Assembly (NCBI GenBank): GCA_047947185.1
Contig: CP170502.1
Coordinates: 1,302,001 to 1,366,000, forward strand
Reading direction: 5' to 3'
DNA from: JANQJA01 sp047947185
GTDB taxonomy: Bacteria > Pseudomonadota > Gammaproteobacteria > Pseudomonadales > Azotimanducaceae
DNA length: 64,000 nucleotides
In this document: in pieces, positions 44,877-53,429 of the stretch
Layout of the letters: every line of letters starts with the position of its first letter
Numbering within the stretch: position 1 is the stretch's first letter
Program-made: the position numbers and the translations under genes
Notes under the pieces: model-generated
The model's input: only the letters and a program-made list of their open reading frames with translations
What the model was told of the DNA's origin: nothing
The model's database searches: none

Positions 44877-47248
44877 GTTTTTGTGGCACTCATCTCTGAA
44901 TCCAGGCGTTCAAGGCAGATCTTCAGGTGTTCTGCCATTTTCTTGCCACTGGGGTAACGTTTCTCCGGACGTTTGCCAATCGCAATATGTATAACTTTCC
45001 GCAGGCTCGGCGGGATGTCCGGCCGCTGTTTTTTCACGTCAATCGGTGGGTCATTGACTATAGAATACATCAGCGTCGCCATGCTATCGCCCTTGAATGG
45101 CAAGGCCCCGGTGGACAGCTGGTACAGCACAACACCCAGCGAAAAAAGGTCGGAGCGGCCATCAACCCGCTTGCCCATACACTGTTCCGGTGACATGTAA
45201 TTGGGGGTACCCAGCACCGTGCCTGTTCGGGTCTTGCTTGAATCCGTGATGCGGGCGATACCAAAGTCCGTAATTTTCACCTTGCCCGAATCGGGGTCGT
45301 ACATGATGTTGGAGGGTTTGATATCCCGGTGGACAACGTTGTTGCTGTGCGCATAATCCAGCGCCTCGGCACAGTCAATAACTATCTGGATAACCCTGTC
45401 CAGGGGTAGCAGGCTGTCAGGTTTGATATGCTTGTCGAGGTCATATCCTTTCAACAGTTCCATGGCGATGTACGCAAGGTCACTTTCTTCCCCGGCATCG
45501 TAAATGGCAACAATGTTCGGATGGTTCAGGCGCCCGGCGGACTCCGCTTCACGGAAAAACCTCTCCTTGACCTCGGTGAGCTCATCCGGTGCAAACTCGG
45601 TTGACAGCGCCATGGTCTTGATCGCCACCTCCCGGTTGATCTTGGGGTCCTTGCCAAGATAAACCACACCCATGGCACCCTGTCCCAACTCCTTTTCAAC
45701 CTGATAGCGACCAAGCATCGGCTTCTCGATGGTCCCGTCCTCGTTCATCAGGGTTGATCCGAACAGGCTCTGGGTTGCGCCGCCCATCAGCACGGCGTCT
45801 TCCATGGACTCACAGCGCTTGATACGTTTTTCTATGTCGCGAAAGCCAGGCATGGTTTCCTGGATGAACTCATAAGCTGTCTGCGCCTTGTTGAACTGGC
45901 GTTTGCGCTCATAATCCAGGCCCAGGTTATACACCAGCTCAAAGGTGGCTGCCTCGCGCGGACACCGACGGTATTTTTCGAAGGCCGCGTCCAGTTGTCC
46001 CTGGCCCTGGTAGGCAAGGCCAAGCATGCGGTTGCTCTCGGCAGAGTCTGCTGCGGATTTTTCATGGGCGCGCTCGGACAGGATATAGAAGCGCAGGCTC
46101 ATGAGTATCAGGGTACCGAGACCCGCCAGCATGGCATAGGTCATTGATATGACAAGCCCCGCACTAACGTAGGCAAGCGCAGCCAGGACCACAAAACCGG
46201 CGTAGACCAGCGCGGCTGCGACGAGGCGCATCCACAGCCCCCTGAGGAGGCCGGTCAGCAACAGCGTCACCAGGAACAGACCGGTTGCCAGCAATTCAAC
46301 CCATTCGCTCGCTGGGCGCAGGGGCGCACCGTTCAGCAGGGTGTGTATGGTGTCGGCGATGATTTCGACACCGTATACAGGTCCGACGGGGGTATTGAAC
46401 TTGTCGTGCGTCACCTCCCAGGTATCCCCCACCAGCACAATCTTGCCCCGGAAGATGGCCTCATATTCAGCAACTTCTTCCGCCGCAAGATCTTCCAGTT
46501 CGAGAATCTCCAGCGCGGAAAAGCCAGCCTGGCCCTCGAACAGGAACCGTGTCCCGGGATCAAGTCTGGGAAAATCAATATAGAAATCACCAAACTGGTC
46601 CAGGGGTACCCGCAGCTCACCAATCACCAGGGTATTGTCGTCGAGAGAAGGTTTTACACCGAGATACATGGCCAGTGCCTGGATGGCGATGGGCCAGCCG
46701 TCCCGGTTGTTGGTAATTTCCTCATGAATTCGCACGCGCGCCAGGTTGTCGATAATGGCGCTGGTTGGCTGCAGGTTGGAATAACCGCTGGCTGCGACCG
46801 CATTCAGCGTCTCCGTGGGATAGGCCAGGCCCACAAACTCACCATCATCAAAATTCGCATAGGAGACCAGCAGCACATTGCCCGCTTCACTGAACATCGC
46901 TGCGGTAGGCTCATCCTCCCCATAGGAACTGCGGAAATCCATCAGGAAGTCGAGCACAACCACTTCCGCCCCGAAATTCGCCAGTGTACGGGCAATCCGT
47001 CCAAGGTCGGTCCGGCGAAACGGGAAGCTGCCATACTCCTCGTACAGCGCTTCGTCCAGGGCAACAATCATGATGTCCTCGTTGAGCTGAACCAGGTCCG
47101 GATCCCCAAAGGTGGTCCGGAGAATATGCCGGAAGGAAATGCTCTGATCTTCAAGCAGGGAGAATACCTCATACCGCTCCGCCGGAATGGTCAGCAGAAA
47201 CAACACAAGGGTAAGAAACACGTCCCAACGTTTTAGTGGATTTTTCAT
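44873..47248 (-). CDS. CHASE2-domain serine/threonine protein kinase
   Basis: 791 residues. N-terminal helix, periplasmic CHASE2 sensor (about 30-310), three membrane helices (about 315-395), a TPR-like segment (about 405-480), then a full Hanks-type kinase (about 513-775): ELGQGAMGVVYLG, the ATP lysine in EVAIKTMAL, HRDIKPSNI, ITDFGIARI and GTPNYMSPEQC. All catalytic residues are intact. Lead gene of the signalling operon with PP2C, FHA, FecR and cyclase. Unusual in that the sensor is N-terminal and periplasmic and the kinase is at the C-terminal cytosolic end. Confidence 0.94.
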   Translation of the reverse strand: MKNPLKRWDVFLTLVLFLLTIPAERYEVFSLLEDQSISFRHILRTTFGDPDLVQLNEDIMIVALDEALYEEYGSFPFRRTDLGRIARTLANFGAEVVVLDFLMDFRSSYGEDEPTAAMFSEAGNVLLVSYANFDDGEFVGLAYPTETLNAVAASGYSNLQPTSAIIDNLARVRIHEEITNNRDGWPIAIQALAMYLGVKPSLDDNTLVIGELRVPLDQFGDFYIDFPRLDPGTRFLFEGQAGFSALEILELEDLAAEEVAEYEAIFRGKIVLVGDTWEVTHDKFNTPVGPVYGVEIIADTIHTLLNGAPLRPASEWVELLATGLFLVTLLLTGLLRGLWMRLVAAALVYAGFVVLAALAYVSAGLVISMTYAMLAGLGTLILMSLRFYILSERAHEKSAADSAESNRMLGLAYQGQGQLDAAFEKYRRCPREAATFELVYNLGLDYERKRQFNKAQTAYEFIQETMPGFRDIEKRIKRCESMEDAVLMGGATQSLFGSTLMNEDGTIEKPMLGRYQVEKELGQGAMGVVYLGKDPKINREVAIKTMALSTEFAPDELTEVKERFFREAESAGRLNHPNIVAIYDAGEESDLAYIAMELLKGYDLDKHIKPDSLLPLDRVIQIVIDCAEALDYAHSNNVVHRDIKPSNIMYDPDSGKVKITDFGIARITDSSKTRTGTVLGTPNYMSPEQCMGKRVDGRSDLFSLGVVLYQLSTGALPFKGDSMATLMYSIVNDPPIDVKKQRPDIPPSLRKVIHIAIGKRPEKRYPSGKKMAEHLKICLERLDSEMSATKT

Positions 47249-47407
47249 TGCTTTTTTCCCAGGGACTGAGGCCAGGCCAGGCCCACTCCAATCGGATACC
47301 CGCCGATTTTGCGCTATCGCTGCAGCCTTGTCTAATCACGACACTTTCTCGCACCGGCGCCCGAAATCGGGTATCCTCGAGCGCTTTCAGCAGCCCGCAG
47401 AGAATTG

Positions 47408-48178
47408 ATGTTAACGGTTATTTCCCCGGCCAAAACGCTCGATTTTGATTCACCCGCGCAGACTACCAGGGCAACCCTGCCAGAGCATCTCAACCGGTCC
47501 AGGGAACTGGTATCGGTACTGCGCCGTGCTTCTCCCAAAGACCTGAGCCGCCTCATGGGGATCAGCCCAAAGCTGGCGGCGCTGAATGTTGAGCGTTACC
47601 AGGCGTGGAAACCCCCGTTTACAACCGCAAACGCCAGGCAGTCGCTGCTGGCTTTCAAGGGCGATGTGTATCTGGGCATCGAGGTGGAAAACTGGTCGCA
47701 GCGTGATTTGACCCACGCCCAGAAGACGCTACGTATCCTCTCAGGCCTGTATGGTGTGTTGCGCCCCCTGGATCTTATTCAACCCTACCGACTGGAAATG
47801 GGGACAAAACTGGCCAACAGCAAAGGCAAGGACCTCTATGCCTTCTGGGGCGAAGAAATTACGCGCAGACTCGCTGATGAACTCAGTGAACATAGAGACA
47901 AGACGCTGATCAACCTGGCGTCCAATGAATATTTCAAGTCTGTCCACCCGGATGCCCTGCCCGGTCAGGTCATTACCCCGGTATTCAAGGATTACAGCAG
48001 GGGCAGCTACAAGATACTGAGTTTTTTTGCGAAGAAAGCCAGGGGGCAGATGGCCGCATTTATCGTCAAAAACCGCATTGCAAAGCCAAAAGGACTTAAA
48101 GAGTTTGACGCCGACGGCTACCGGTTCAACGAGGCCTTCTCCAGTGAAACTGACTGGGTCTTTACCCGCAAGGCATGA
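47408..48178 (+). CDS. yaaA: Peroxide stress protein YaaA
   Basis: 256 residues, opening LTVISPAKTLDFDSP, with RYQAWKPPFTT, FKGDVYLG, DLIQPYRLEMGTKL and LASNEYFKSV, near-consensus for YaaA (DUF328), which limits intracellular iron under peroxide stress. ATG at 47408; a TTG three bases earlier is in frame. Stop overlaps the next gene's start by four bases. Confidence 0.95.
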   Translation: MLTVISPAKTLDFDSPAQTTRATLPEHLNRSRELVSVLRRASPKDLSRLMGISPKLAALNVERYQAWKPPFTTANARQSLLAFKGDVYLGIEVENWSQRDLTHAQKTLRILSGLYGVLRPLDLIQPYRLEMGTKLANSKGKDLYAFWGEEITRRLADELSEHRDKTLINLASNEYFKSVHPDALPGQVITPVFKDYSRGSYKILSFFAKKARGQMAAFIVKNRIAKPKGLKEFDADGYRFNEAFSSETDWVFTRKA

Positions 48179-49158
48179 GCGCAAACCGACTCGGCATTAT
48201 CGTTAACCCCATGTCGGGGCGGGACGTCCGTCGCGTCGCGGCCCGCGCCAGCACCAGCACCCACGAAAACAAGCAGCAGCAGGTCACACGACTTGTGCTG
48301 GGCGCTTTTGCCAATGGTGTGGATGAAATTTTCCTGGTGAACGAACCCTTCCGCATCAGTGCCCGCGCTATCGAAAATTTGCCACAGTTCCACCAGGTCA
48401 CCATGCTGGATATTCCCCTGACTCACACCGCAAGCGACAGTATTGCAGCAGCGCGCGCCATGTGGGAGCGGGGTTGTCGAACCTTTATTGTGCTGGGCGG
48501 AGATGGAACCAACCGCGTGGTTGCCGATGCCCTGCCGGGTGCCCGACTGTTACCCCTGTCGACCGGTACCAACAACGTCTTTCCCTTCATGGTTGAAGCC
48601 TCGGTCGCTGGCGCTGCGGCCGGTATCGTGGCCAGCGGACGCGTGGACGTCGCGACCGTCTGTCCACCCTGCAAGCGCGTCCACGTCAGGGTAAACAACC
48701 TGACCGAAACGGCCCTTGTTGATGCCGTGCTGCTGCAGGATGATATTCGTGGCAGCCTGCTGCCGTTTGCCCCGGACAAGATTACCCACCTGTTCCTGGC
48801 CAGGGCAGAGCCAGCGTCCATCGGGATGTCCCCGATCGGCGGATACATCCTGCCCTGCCATGACAACGACAACTTCGGACTGTTGATCGAAACGGGGATC
48901 CCTGCCAGGTACCAGGTCACCGCGCCTGTGTCAGCCGGGCTTTATGGCGACATTCTTATCAAGTCAATCCGGCAGGTTCCGCTGGACGAGACCGTTGTAT
49001 TTGATGGGACGGGGATACTGGGGTTTGATGGTGACCGACTCCTGACCGCAGACCAGGACAGGATCGAAGTCACTTTTCGCAGGGATGGCCCGGCCATCAT
49101 CAATCCCGCGGGGGTCATGGAAGCGGCCGTTGCCGCCGGTGCATTCACCCGAAACTGA
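48175..49158 (+). CDS. NAD kinase-like protein, AcoX type
   Basis: 327 residues. IIVNPMSGRD and VLGGDGTNRVVADAL (the GGDG motif) with PLSTGTNNVFPF are those of the AcoX-like NAD(+)/NADH-kinase relatives. AcoX is named from acetoin catabolism clusters, but no acoABC genes are here. Unlike NadK the protein has its own C-terminal domain (VFDGTGILGFDGDRLL). Start overlaps yaaA (ATGA). Second NAD-kinase relative in the window, unlike the one at 8.4-9.5 kb in size and wording. Confidence 0.82.
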   Translation: MSANRLGIIVNPMSGRDVRRVAARASTSTHENKQQQVTRLVLGAFANGVDEIFLVNEPFRISARAIENLPQFHQVTMLDIPLTHTASDSIAAARAMWERGCRTFIVLGGDGTNRVVADALPGARLLPLSTGTNNVFPFMVEASVAGAAAGIVASGRVDVATVCPPCKRVHVRVNNLTETALVDAVLLQDDIRGSLLPFAPDKITHLFLARAEPASIGMSPIGGYILPCHDNDNFGLLIETGIPARYQVTAPVSAGLYGDILIKSIRQVPLDETVVFDGTGILGFDGDRLLTADQDRIEVTFRRDGPAIINPAGVMEAAVAAGAFTRN

Positions 49159-49241
49159 TGCCAGGCAGGCACCGGAGTACTGGCAGCAAGTGTCGCCGAA
49201 GGCTACTATTGCAAGCCAAATCCAGGCATTAAGGCATCGAA

Positions 49242-50066
49242 TTGAAGTTTCTTTTTCAACTGTCCCTGCTGGCCCTGCTGGCCACCTGTCTGCCCGCAAC
49301 CAGCGCTGAGCAGAACGCTACCGACGATTCTGAATCAAAAACGCTCATCTGGCCGGATGGAACGCGATATGTTGGTGGCGTCCGGGATGGTAAGCGTTTC
49401 GGCAAGGGGACCATCTACTGGGAAGACGGCACGCGTTTTGTCGGTACCTTCAAGAACGATATGCGTAACGGCCCGGGCACCATGATTCTGCCGGACGGGA
49501 CCGTCTACAATGGCTTCTTCCAGGACGACCAGCTGGTACAGTCTCCCTCCGAGCCGGGAGCGCCCGAGGTGGATGCCGCGGTGCTGGCTGATACCCGCCC
49601 ACCCGCCAGCATTGAACCCGCAGATGATCCTGCCGTGGAAACGGTTGCTGCAACGCCAGCGCCTGATAAAGCAGTGACTGCGCCAACAACTGCGACACCG
49701 ACTGAAATCACCGAACTGTCTACCGGCGTCAGACAGACGCTGGAAAACACCGTGCAAGAATGGGCCCGTGCCTGGCAGGGACAACAGGTGGCGGATTACC
49801 TGGGTTTTTATTCTGCCGAGTTTACTGTGCCTGGACGCCAGAGCCGCAGTGCCTGGGAAGCACTCCGGCGTTCGCGCCTCACCCGACCGGGCAACATCAC
49901 GATTGGCATTACTTTTGATTTGATTGAAATTGTGGCGCCCAATGTTGCCGAGGTCACTTTCCGGCAGACCTACACGTCAGATGTCTACAGCGACGTGACC
50001 AACAAGACCCTCAGGCTGCAGAAAGAGGCCAACGGCTGGAAAATTCTTGAGGAGCGCAGCAACTAA
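49242..50066 (+). CDS. Exported MORN-repeat protein with C-terminal NTF2/Cds6-like domain
   Basis: 274 residues with a TTG start. Signal peptide (1-22), three MORN repeats (about 37-97: WPDGTRYVGGVRDGKRFGKG, WEDGTRFVGTFKNDMRNGPG, LPDGTVYNGFFQDDQ), a Pro/Ala/Thr-rich linker (about 100-160) and a C-terminal SnoaL/NTF2-like domain (VQEWARAWQGQQVADYLGFYS ... EANGWKILEE) like the Cds6 domain of L,D-transpeptidase relatives. Suggests peptidoglycan or envelope association; no catalytic site visible. Convergent with nqrF. Confidence 0.82.
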   Translation: MKFLFQLSLLALLATCLPATSAEQNATDDSESKTLIWPDGTRYVGGVRDGKRFGKGTIYWEDGTRFVGTFKNDMRNGPGTMILPDGTVYNGFFQDDQLVQSPSEPGAPEVDAAVLADTRPPASIEPADDPAVETVAATPAPDKAVTAPTTATPTEITELSTGVRQTLENTVQEWARAWQGQQVADYLGFYSAEFTVPGRQSRSAWEALRRSRLTRPGNITIGITFDLIEIVAPNVAEVTFRQTYTSDVYSDVTNKTLRLQKEANGWKILEERSN

Positions 50067-50093
50067 CCCGCGTTGCACTCAAGTGTGTGGTGA

Positions 50094-51317
50094 TCAGCCA
50101 CCAAAGTCGTCAAGGAAGATGTTGTCGCGTTCGACGCCCAGGTCTTCCAGCATCTGAATTACGGCTGCGTTCATCATGGGCGGCCCGCACATGTAGTATT
50201 CACAGTCTTCAGGCGCGGGGTGGTCTTTCAGGTAGTTCTCATACAGGACATTGTGAATGAACCCGGTATAACCGTCCCAATCCTTGATATCCCTGTCTGA
50301 CAGCGCGACGTGCCAGGTAAAGTTTTCATTTTCGGCTGCCAGTTTGTCGAACTCGTCCACGTAGAACAGTTCCCGCTGGTTACGTCCGCCGTACCAGAAA
50401 GTGATTTTCCGGTTGGTGTGGAGACGCAACAACTGGTCAAAGATGTGCGCCCGCATTGGCGCCATACCGGCACCCCCACCAATAAACACCATCTCAGCGT
50501 CAGTGTCCTTGGCGAAGAACTCCCCATAGGGACCAAATATGGTCACCTTGTCTCCAGGCTTCAACGTAAACAGGTAAGACGACATGCGACCGGGCGGGAA
50601 ATTGGTACCGGGAGGCGGGGAGGCTATCCGGATGTTGAACTTCATGATTCCCTTTTCTTCCGGATAGTTGGCCATTGAATAGGCGCGAATGGTCACCTCA
50701 TCACAGGAGGCCTTGTGATCAAACACACCAAATTTTTCCCAGTCGGGCCGGTATTCTTCGGCAACCTCAATGTCCTTGTAGTCAATACTGTAGGGACCAA
50801 TCTCGAACTGCACATAACCACCGGCACGGAAATCCACTTCCTCGCCTTCCGGCAGTTTCAGCACCAGTTCCTTGATGAAAGTCGCAACGTTGTCGTTGGA
50901 GATAACCTCACATTCCCAGCGCTTGACACCAAAAAACTCCGCGGGCACTTCTATCTTCATGTCCTGCTTGACAGCCGTCTGGCAGGACAGGCGCCAGCCT
51001 TCCTTGGCCTCTCCACGGGTGAAATGGCCTGCTTCAGTCGAGAGCATGGAGCCACCACCATCAATGACCCGACAACGGCACTGGCCACAGGTTCCACCGC
51101 CACCGCAGGCGGAGGAGAGGAAAATACCGGCATCCGCCAGCGTATTGAGCAATTTGCCCCCTGCCGCTGTTCGTATCGACTTTTCCGGATCACCATTGAT
51201 CTCGATCAGCACCTCACCGCTGCTGACCAGATTTTTCCGCGCAAACAGGATGATGAACACCAGCACCATAATGACGCCGGTAAACATGGAAACTGCAAGG
51301 ATAATTTCTGTAACCAT
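50094..51317 (-). CDS. nqrF: Na+-translocating NADH:quinone reductase subunit F
   Basis: 407 residues; NADH entry subunit. One N-terminal helix, [2Fe-2S] ferredoxin domain with SACGGGGTCGQCRC and a downstream Cys, FAD-binding RAYSMANYPEE and the NADH site GGGAGMAPMRAHIFD; ends DDFGG as usual. Electrons pass from NADH via FAD and Fe-S to the membrane flavins of the complex. Last gene of nqrABCDEF. Confidence 0.97.
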   Translation of the reverse strand: MVTEIILAVSMFTGVIMVLVFIILFARKNLVSSGEVLIEINGDPEKSIRTAAGGKLLNTLADAGIFLSSACGGGGTCGQCRCRVIDGGGSMLSTEAGHFTRGEAKEGWRLSCQTAVKQDMKIEVPAEFFGVKRWECEVISNDNVATFIKELVLKLPEGEEVDFRAGGYVQFEIGPYSIDYKDIEVAEEYRPDWEKFGVFDHKASCDEVTIRAYSMANYPEEKGIMKFNIRIASPPPGTNFPPGRMSSYLFTLKPGDKVTIFGPYGEFFAKDTDAEMVFIGGGAGMAPMRAHIFDQLLRLHTNRKITFWYGGRNQRELFYVDEFDKLAAENENFTWHVALSDRDIKDWDGYTGFIHNVLYENYLKDHPAPEDCEYYMCGPPMMNAAVIQMLEDLGVERDNIFLDDFGG

Positions 51318-51326
51318 AATGACGCT

Positions 51327-51935
51327 TTACAAAGAGATTCCAGCAAATGACATGAAGCCCAGCGACATCAGACCAACTGTGATGAACGTGATGCCAAGCC
51401 CCTGGAGACCGGCGGGCACATCGCTGTACTTCAACTTTTCCCGGATACCGGCCAGCATGACAATTGCAATTGCCCAGCCAACACCGGCACCAAGGCCATA
51501 GACCACACTTTCGCCGAAGTTGTAATCGCGGTTTACCATAAACAGCGATGCCCCGAGAATAGCGCAGTTAACTGTAATGAGCGGGAGAAATACGCCCAGG
51601 GCGTTGTAGAGGGCCGGTACATACTTGTCCAGGAACATCTCCAGGATCTGCACAATTGCCGCAATTACGCCAATATAACTCAGGAACCCGAGGTAACTGA
51701 GGTCAACATCCGGCAGGCCGGCCCACGCCAGTGCACCGTCGTTCAGCAAATAATGAAAGATCACATTGTTGACCGGCACTGTAATCGCCAGCACCACAAC
51801 AACCGCCACACCCAGGCCAATCGCCGTCTCGATTTTCTTGGAGATGGCAATAAAAGTGCACATGCCAAGAAAAAATGCCAGTGCCATATTCTCAATAAAT
51901 ACGGCTTTGATGAACAGGCTCAGGTAATACTCCAT
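51327..51935 (-). CDS. nqrE: Na+-translocating NADH:quinone reductase subunit E
   Basis: 202 residues, six membrane helices, integral subunit paralogous to NqrD. Conserved ENMALAFFLGMCTFIAISKK with the cysteine proposed to help hold an intramembrane iron centre shared with NqrD, and ILGASLFMVNRDYNFGESVVYGLG. Confidence 0.96.
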   Translation of the reverse strand: MEYYLSLFIKAVFIENMALAFFLGMCTFIAISKKIETAIGLGVAVVVVLAITVPVNNVIFHYLLNDGALAWAGLPDVDLSYLGFLSYIGVIAAIVQILEMFLDKYVPALYNALGVFLPLITVNCAILGASLFMVNRDYNFGESVVYGLGAGVGWAIAIVMLAGIREKLKYSDVPAGLQGLGITFITVGLMSLGFMSFAGISL

Positions 51936-51945
51936 AACAATTCCC

Positions 51946-52608
51946 CTAGGCTGTTCTTGTCAGGGCGGTGTGACCGCCAATTTCGTATTCGGGCTCCTCA
52001 ACCTGCTCGGTCTTCCAGGCACGCAATGCCCAGATCAGCAGGCCAATGATGAAAAACGCACTGGGCGGGAGCAGGAGCAGGCCCATGGGGGTGTACCATC
52101 CGCCCTGGGTAACCAGGGGCAGCACCTGGAAACCGAACACGCTGCCGGAACCGCCCAACTCGCGAATGAATGCCACCAGCATCAGCACTACGCTGTAACC
52201 CAACCCGTTACCTATGCCATCAATAAAGCTGATCCCGGGCGGATTTTGCATGGCAAACGCCTCGGCGCGCCCCATGACAATACAGTTGGTGATAATCAGG
52301 CCAACAAACACGGTCAGCTGCTTGCTGATTTCATAGGCCACAGCGCCGAGAATCTGGTCCACCACTATCACCAGCGAGGCGATGATGGTCATTTGCACAA
52401 TAATACGTACGCTGCTCGGGATTCGATTCCTGATCATCGAAATAAAGAGATTCGAGAAAGCAGTGACGCTGGTAAGTGCTATACACATCACCAGCGCCAC
52501 ACTCATTTTTGTGGTAACCGCAAGTGCTGAGCAAATGCCCAGGATCTGCAGTCCAATTGGGTTGTTGGCAAAGATTGGGCCAAGCAGGACTTCCTTTACG
52601 TTTGCCAT
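51946..52608 (-). CDS. nqrD: Na+-translocating NADH:quinone reductase subunit D
   Basis: 220 residues, six helices. Start NVKEVLLGPIFANNPIGLQILGICSALAVTTKM carries the conserved cysteine; NCIVMGRAEAFAMQNPP follows. Ten bases before nqrE. Forms the membrane core with NqrE. Confidence 0.96.
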   Translation of the reverse strand: MANVKEVLLGPIFANNPIGLQILGICSALAVTTKMSVALVMCIALTSVTAFSNLFISMIRNRIPSSVRIIVQMTIIASLVIVVDQILGAVAYEISKQLTVFVGLIITNCIVMGRAEAFAMQNPPGISFIDGIGNGLGYSVVLMLVAFIRELGGSGSVFGFQVLPLVTQGGWYTPMGLLLLPPSAFFIIGLLIWALRAWKTEQVEEPEYEIGGHTALTRTA

Positions 52609-52610
52609 AA

Positions 52611-53429
52611 CTAGATAGCTCCGACCTCCCGGGTTTGTAACTGTTTCAGCATGGGTCCAAAACCATTGTCACCCAGCCAGTAGTGAATCAGGTTCTCTAC
52701 GCCGCGGCTCGTCAGCGTTGCACCCGACAATCCGTCAATATGGTATTCAGCATCACGAGAGTTGGGATCAACCGCGCCCTTGATGACGCGCAGGGCAACT
52801 TCATGATTATTGCTGTAGATTTCTTTCCCCTGCCAGGACGCTTTCCAGGCGGGGTTGTCAACTTCCCCGCCCAGCCCTGCGGTTTCCTGCTGCTCATAGA
52901 AGGTGATGCCGGCGACCGTATTCATGTCACCCTGCAGGGCAAGGTAGCCGTACATGATCGACCAGAGTCCGTAGCCGTGCACAGGCAGTACAATTTTCTC
53001 GAGGCCGTCTTCGTCCTCCAGCAGGTACACCACACTGTAGCGGGCCCTGCGGCTAATTGAGGCAACGTCTTCCTCGTTGGACAATGCCCTCGACAGGGCC
53101 GGATCCTTGGACGCCTTGCGCTGGTCGTAGGTTGCGACATCAATACCAAGGGCAGCCACCTCCTCGTCTGTCAGAAAGCGCTTCTCATCCAGGTCAACCA
53201 CCCGGGTTGTAAACTGCTTGAAGAGTTCCTGTACCTGGCCAGGTGCGGTTTTGCCTTCCTCAAACAACCCCGCTGCTTCCAGGATATTCTTGTAGCGGTC
53301 CGCTTCCTTGTTGGCCGCGCGCTGGGGTTTGAGTGATACCGCTGTGCCGGAGACAACAATTGCGCACGCAAAACACACGACCAGGGCAACGGTGATGACA
53401 TTGGTGATTGAGTCTTTTTTAAGCGCCAC
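52611..53429 (-). CDS. nqrC: Na+-translocating NADH:quinone reductase subunit C
   Basis: 272 residues with one N-terminal helix and a periplasmic domain. The covalent-FMN site is DGLSGATLTSRGV (the last Thr of S-G-A-T carries the flavin). Overlaps the 3' end of nqrB by 11 bases, so the two are coupled. Confidence 0.97.
   Translation of the reverse strand: MALKKDSITNVITVALVVCFACAIVVSGTAVSLKPQRAANKEADRYKNILEAAGLFEEGKTAPGQVQELFKQFTTRVVDLDEKRFLTDEEVAALGIDVATYDQRKASKDPALSRALSNEEDVASISRRARYSVVYLLEDEDGLEKIVLPVHGYGLWSIMYGYLALQGDMNTVAGITFYEQQETAGLGGEVDNPAWKASWQGKEIYSNNHEVALRVIKGAVDPNSRDAEYHIDGLSGATLTSRGVENLIHYWLGDNGFGPMLKQLQTREVGAI

Noticed and set aside
46343..47236. 297-codon plus-strand frame opposite the CHASE2 kinase
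   Set aside because: Antisense shadow of a well-supported kinase sensor; no recognisable motif or start signal.
43392..47248. Part of a type VI secretion locus (kinase, phosphatase, FHA)
   Set aside because: No tss or hcp/vgrG genes nearby, and the kinase carries CHASE2.
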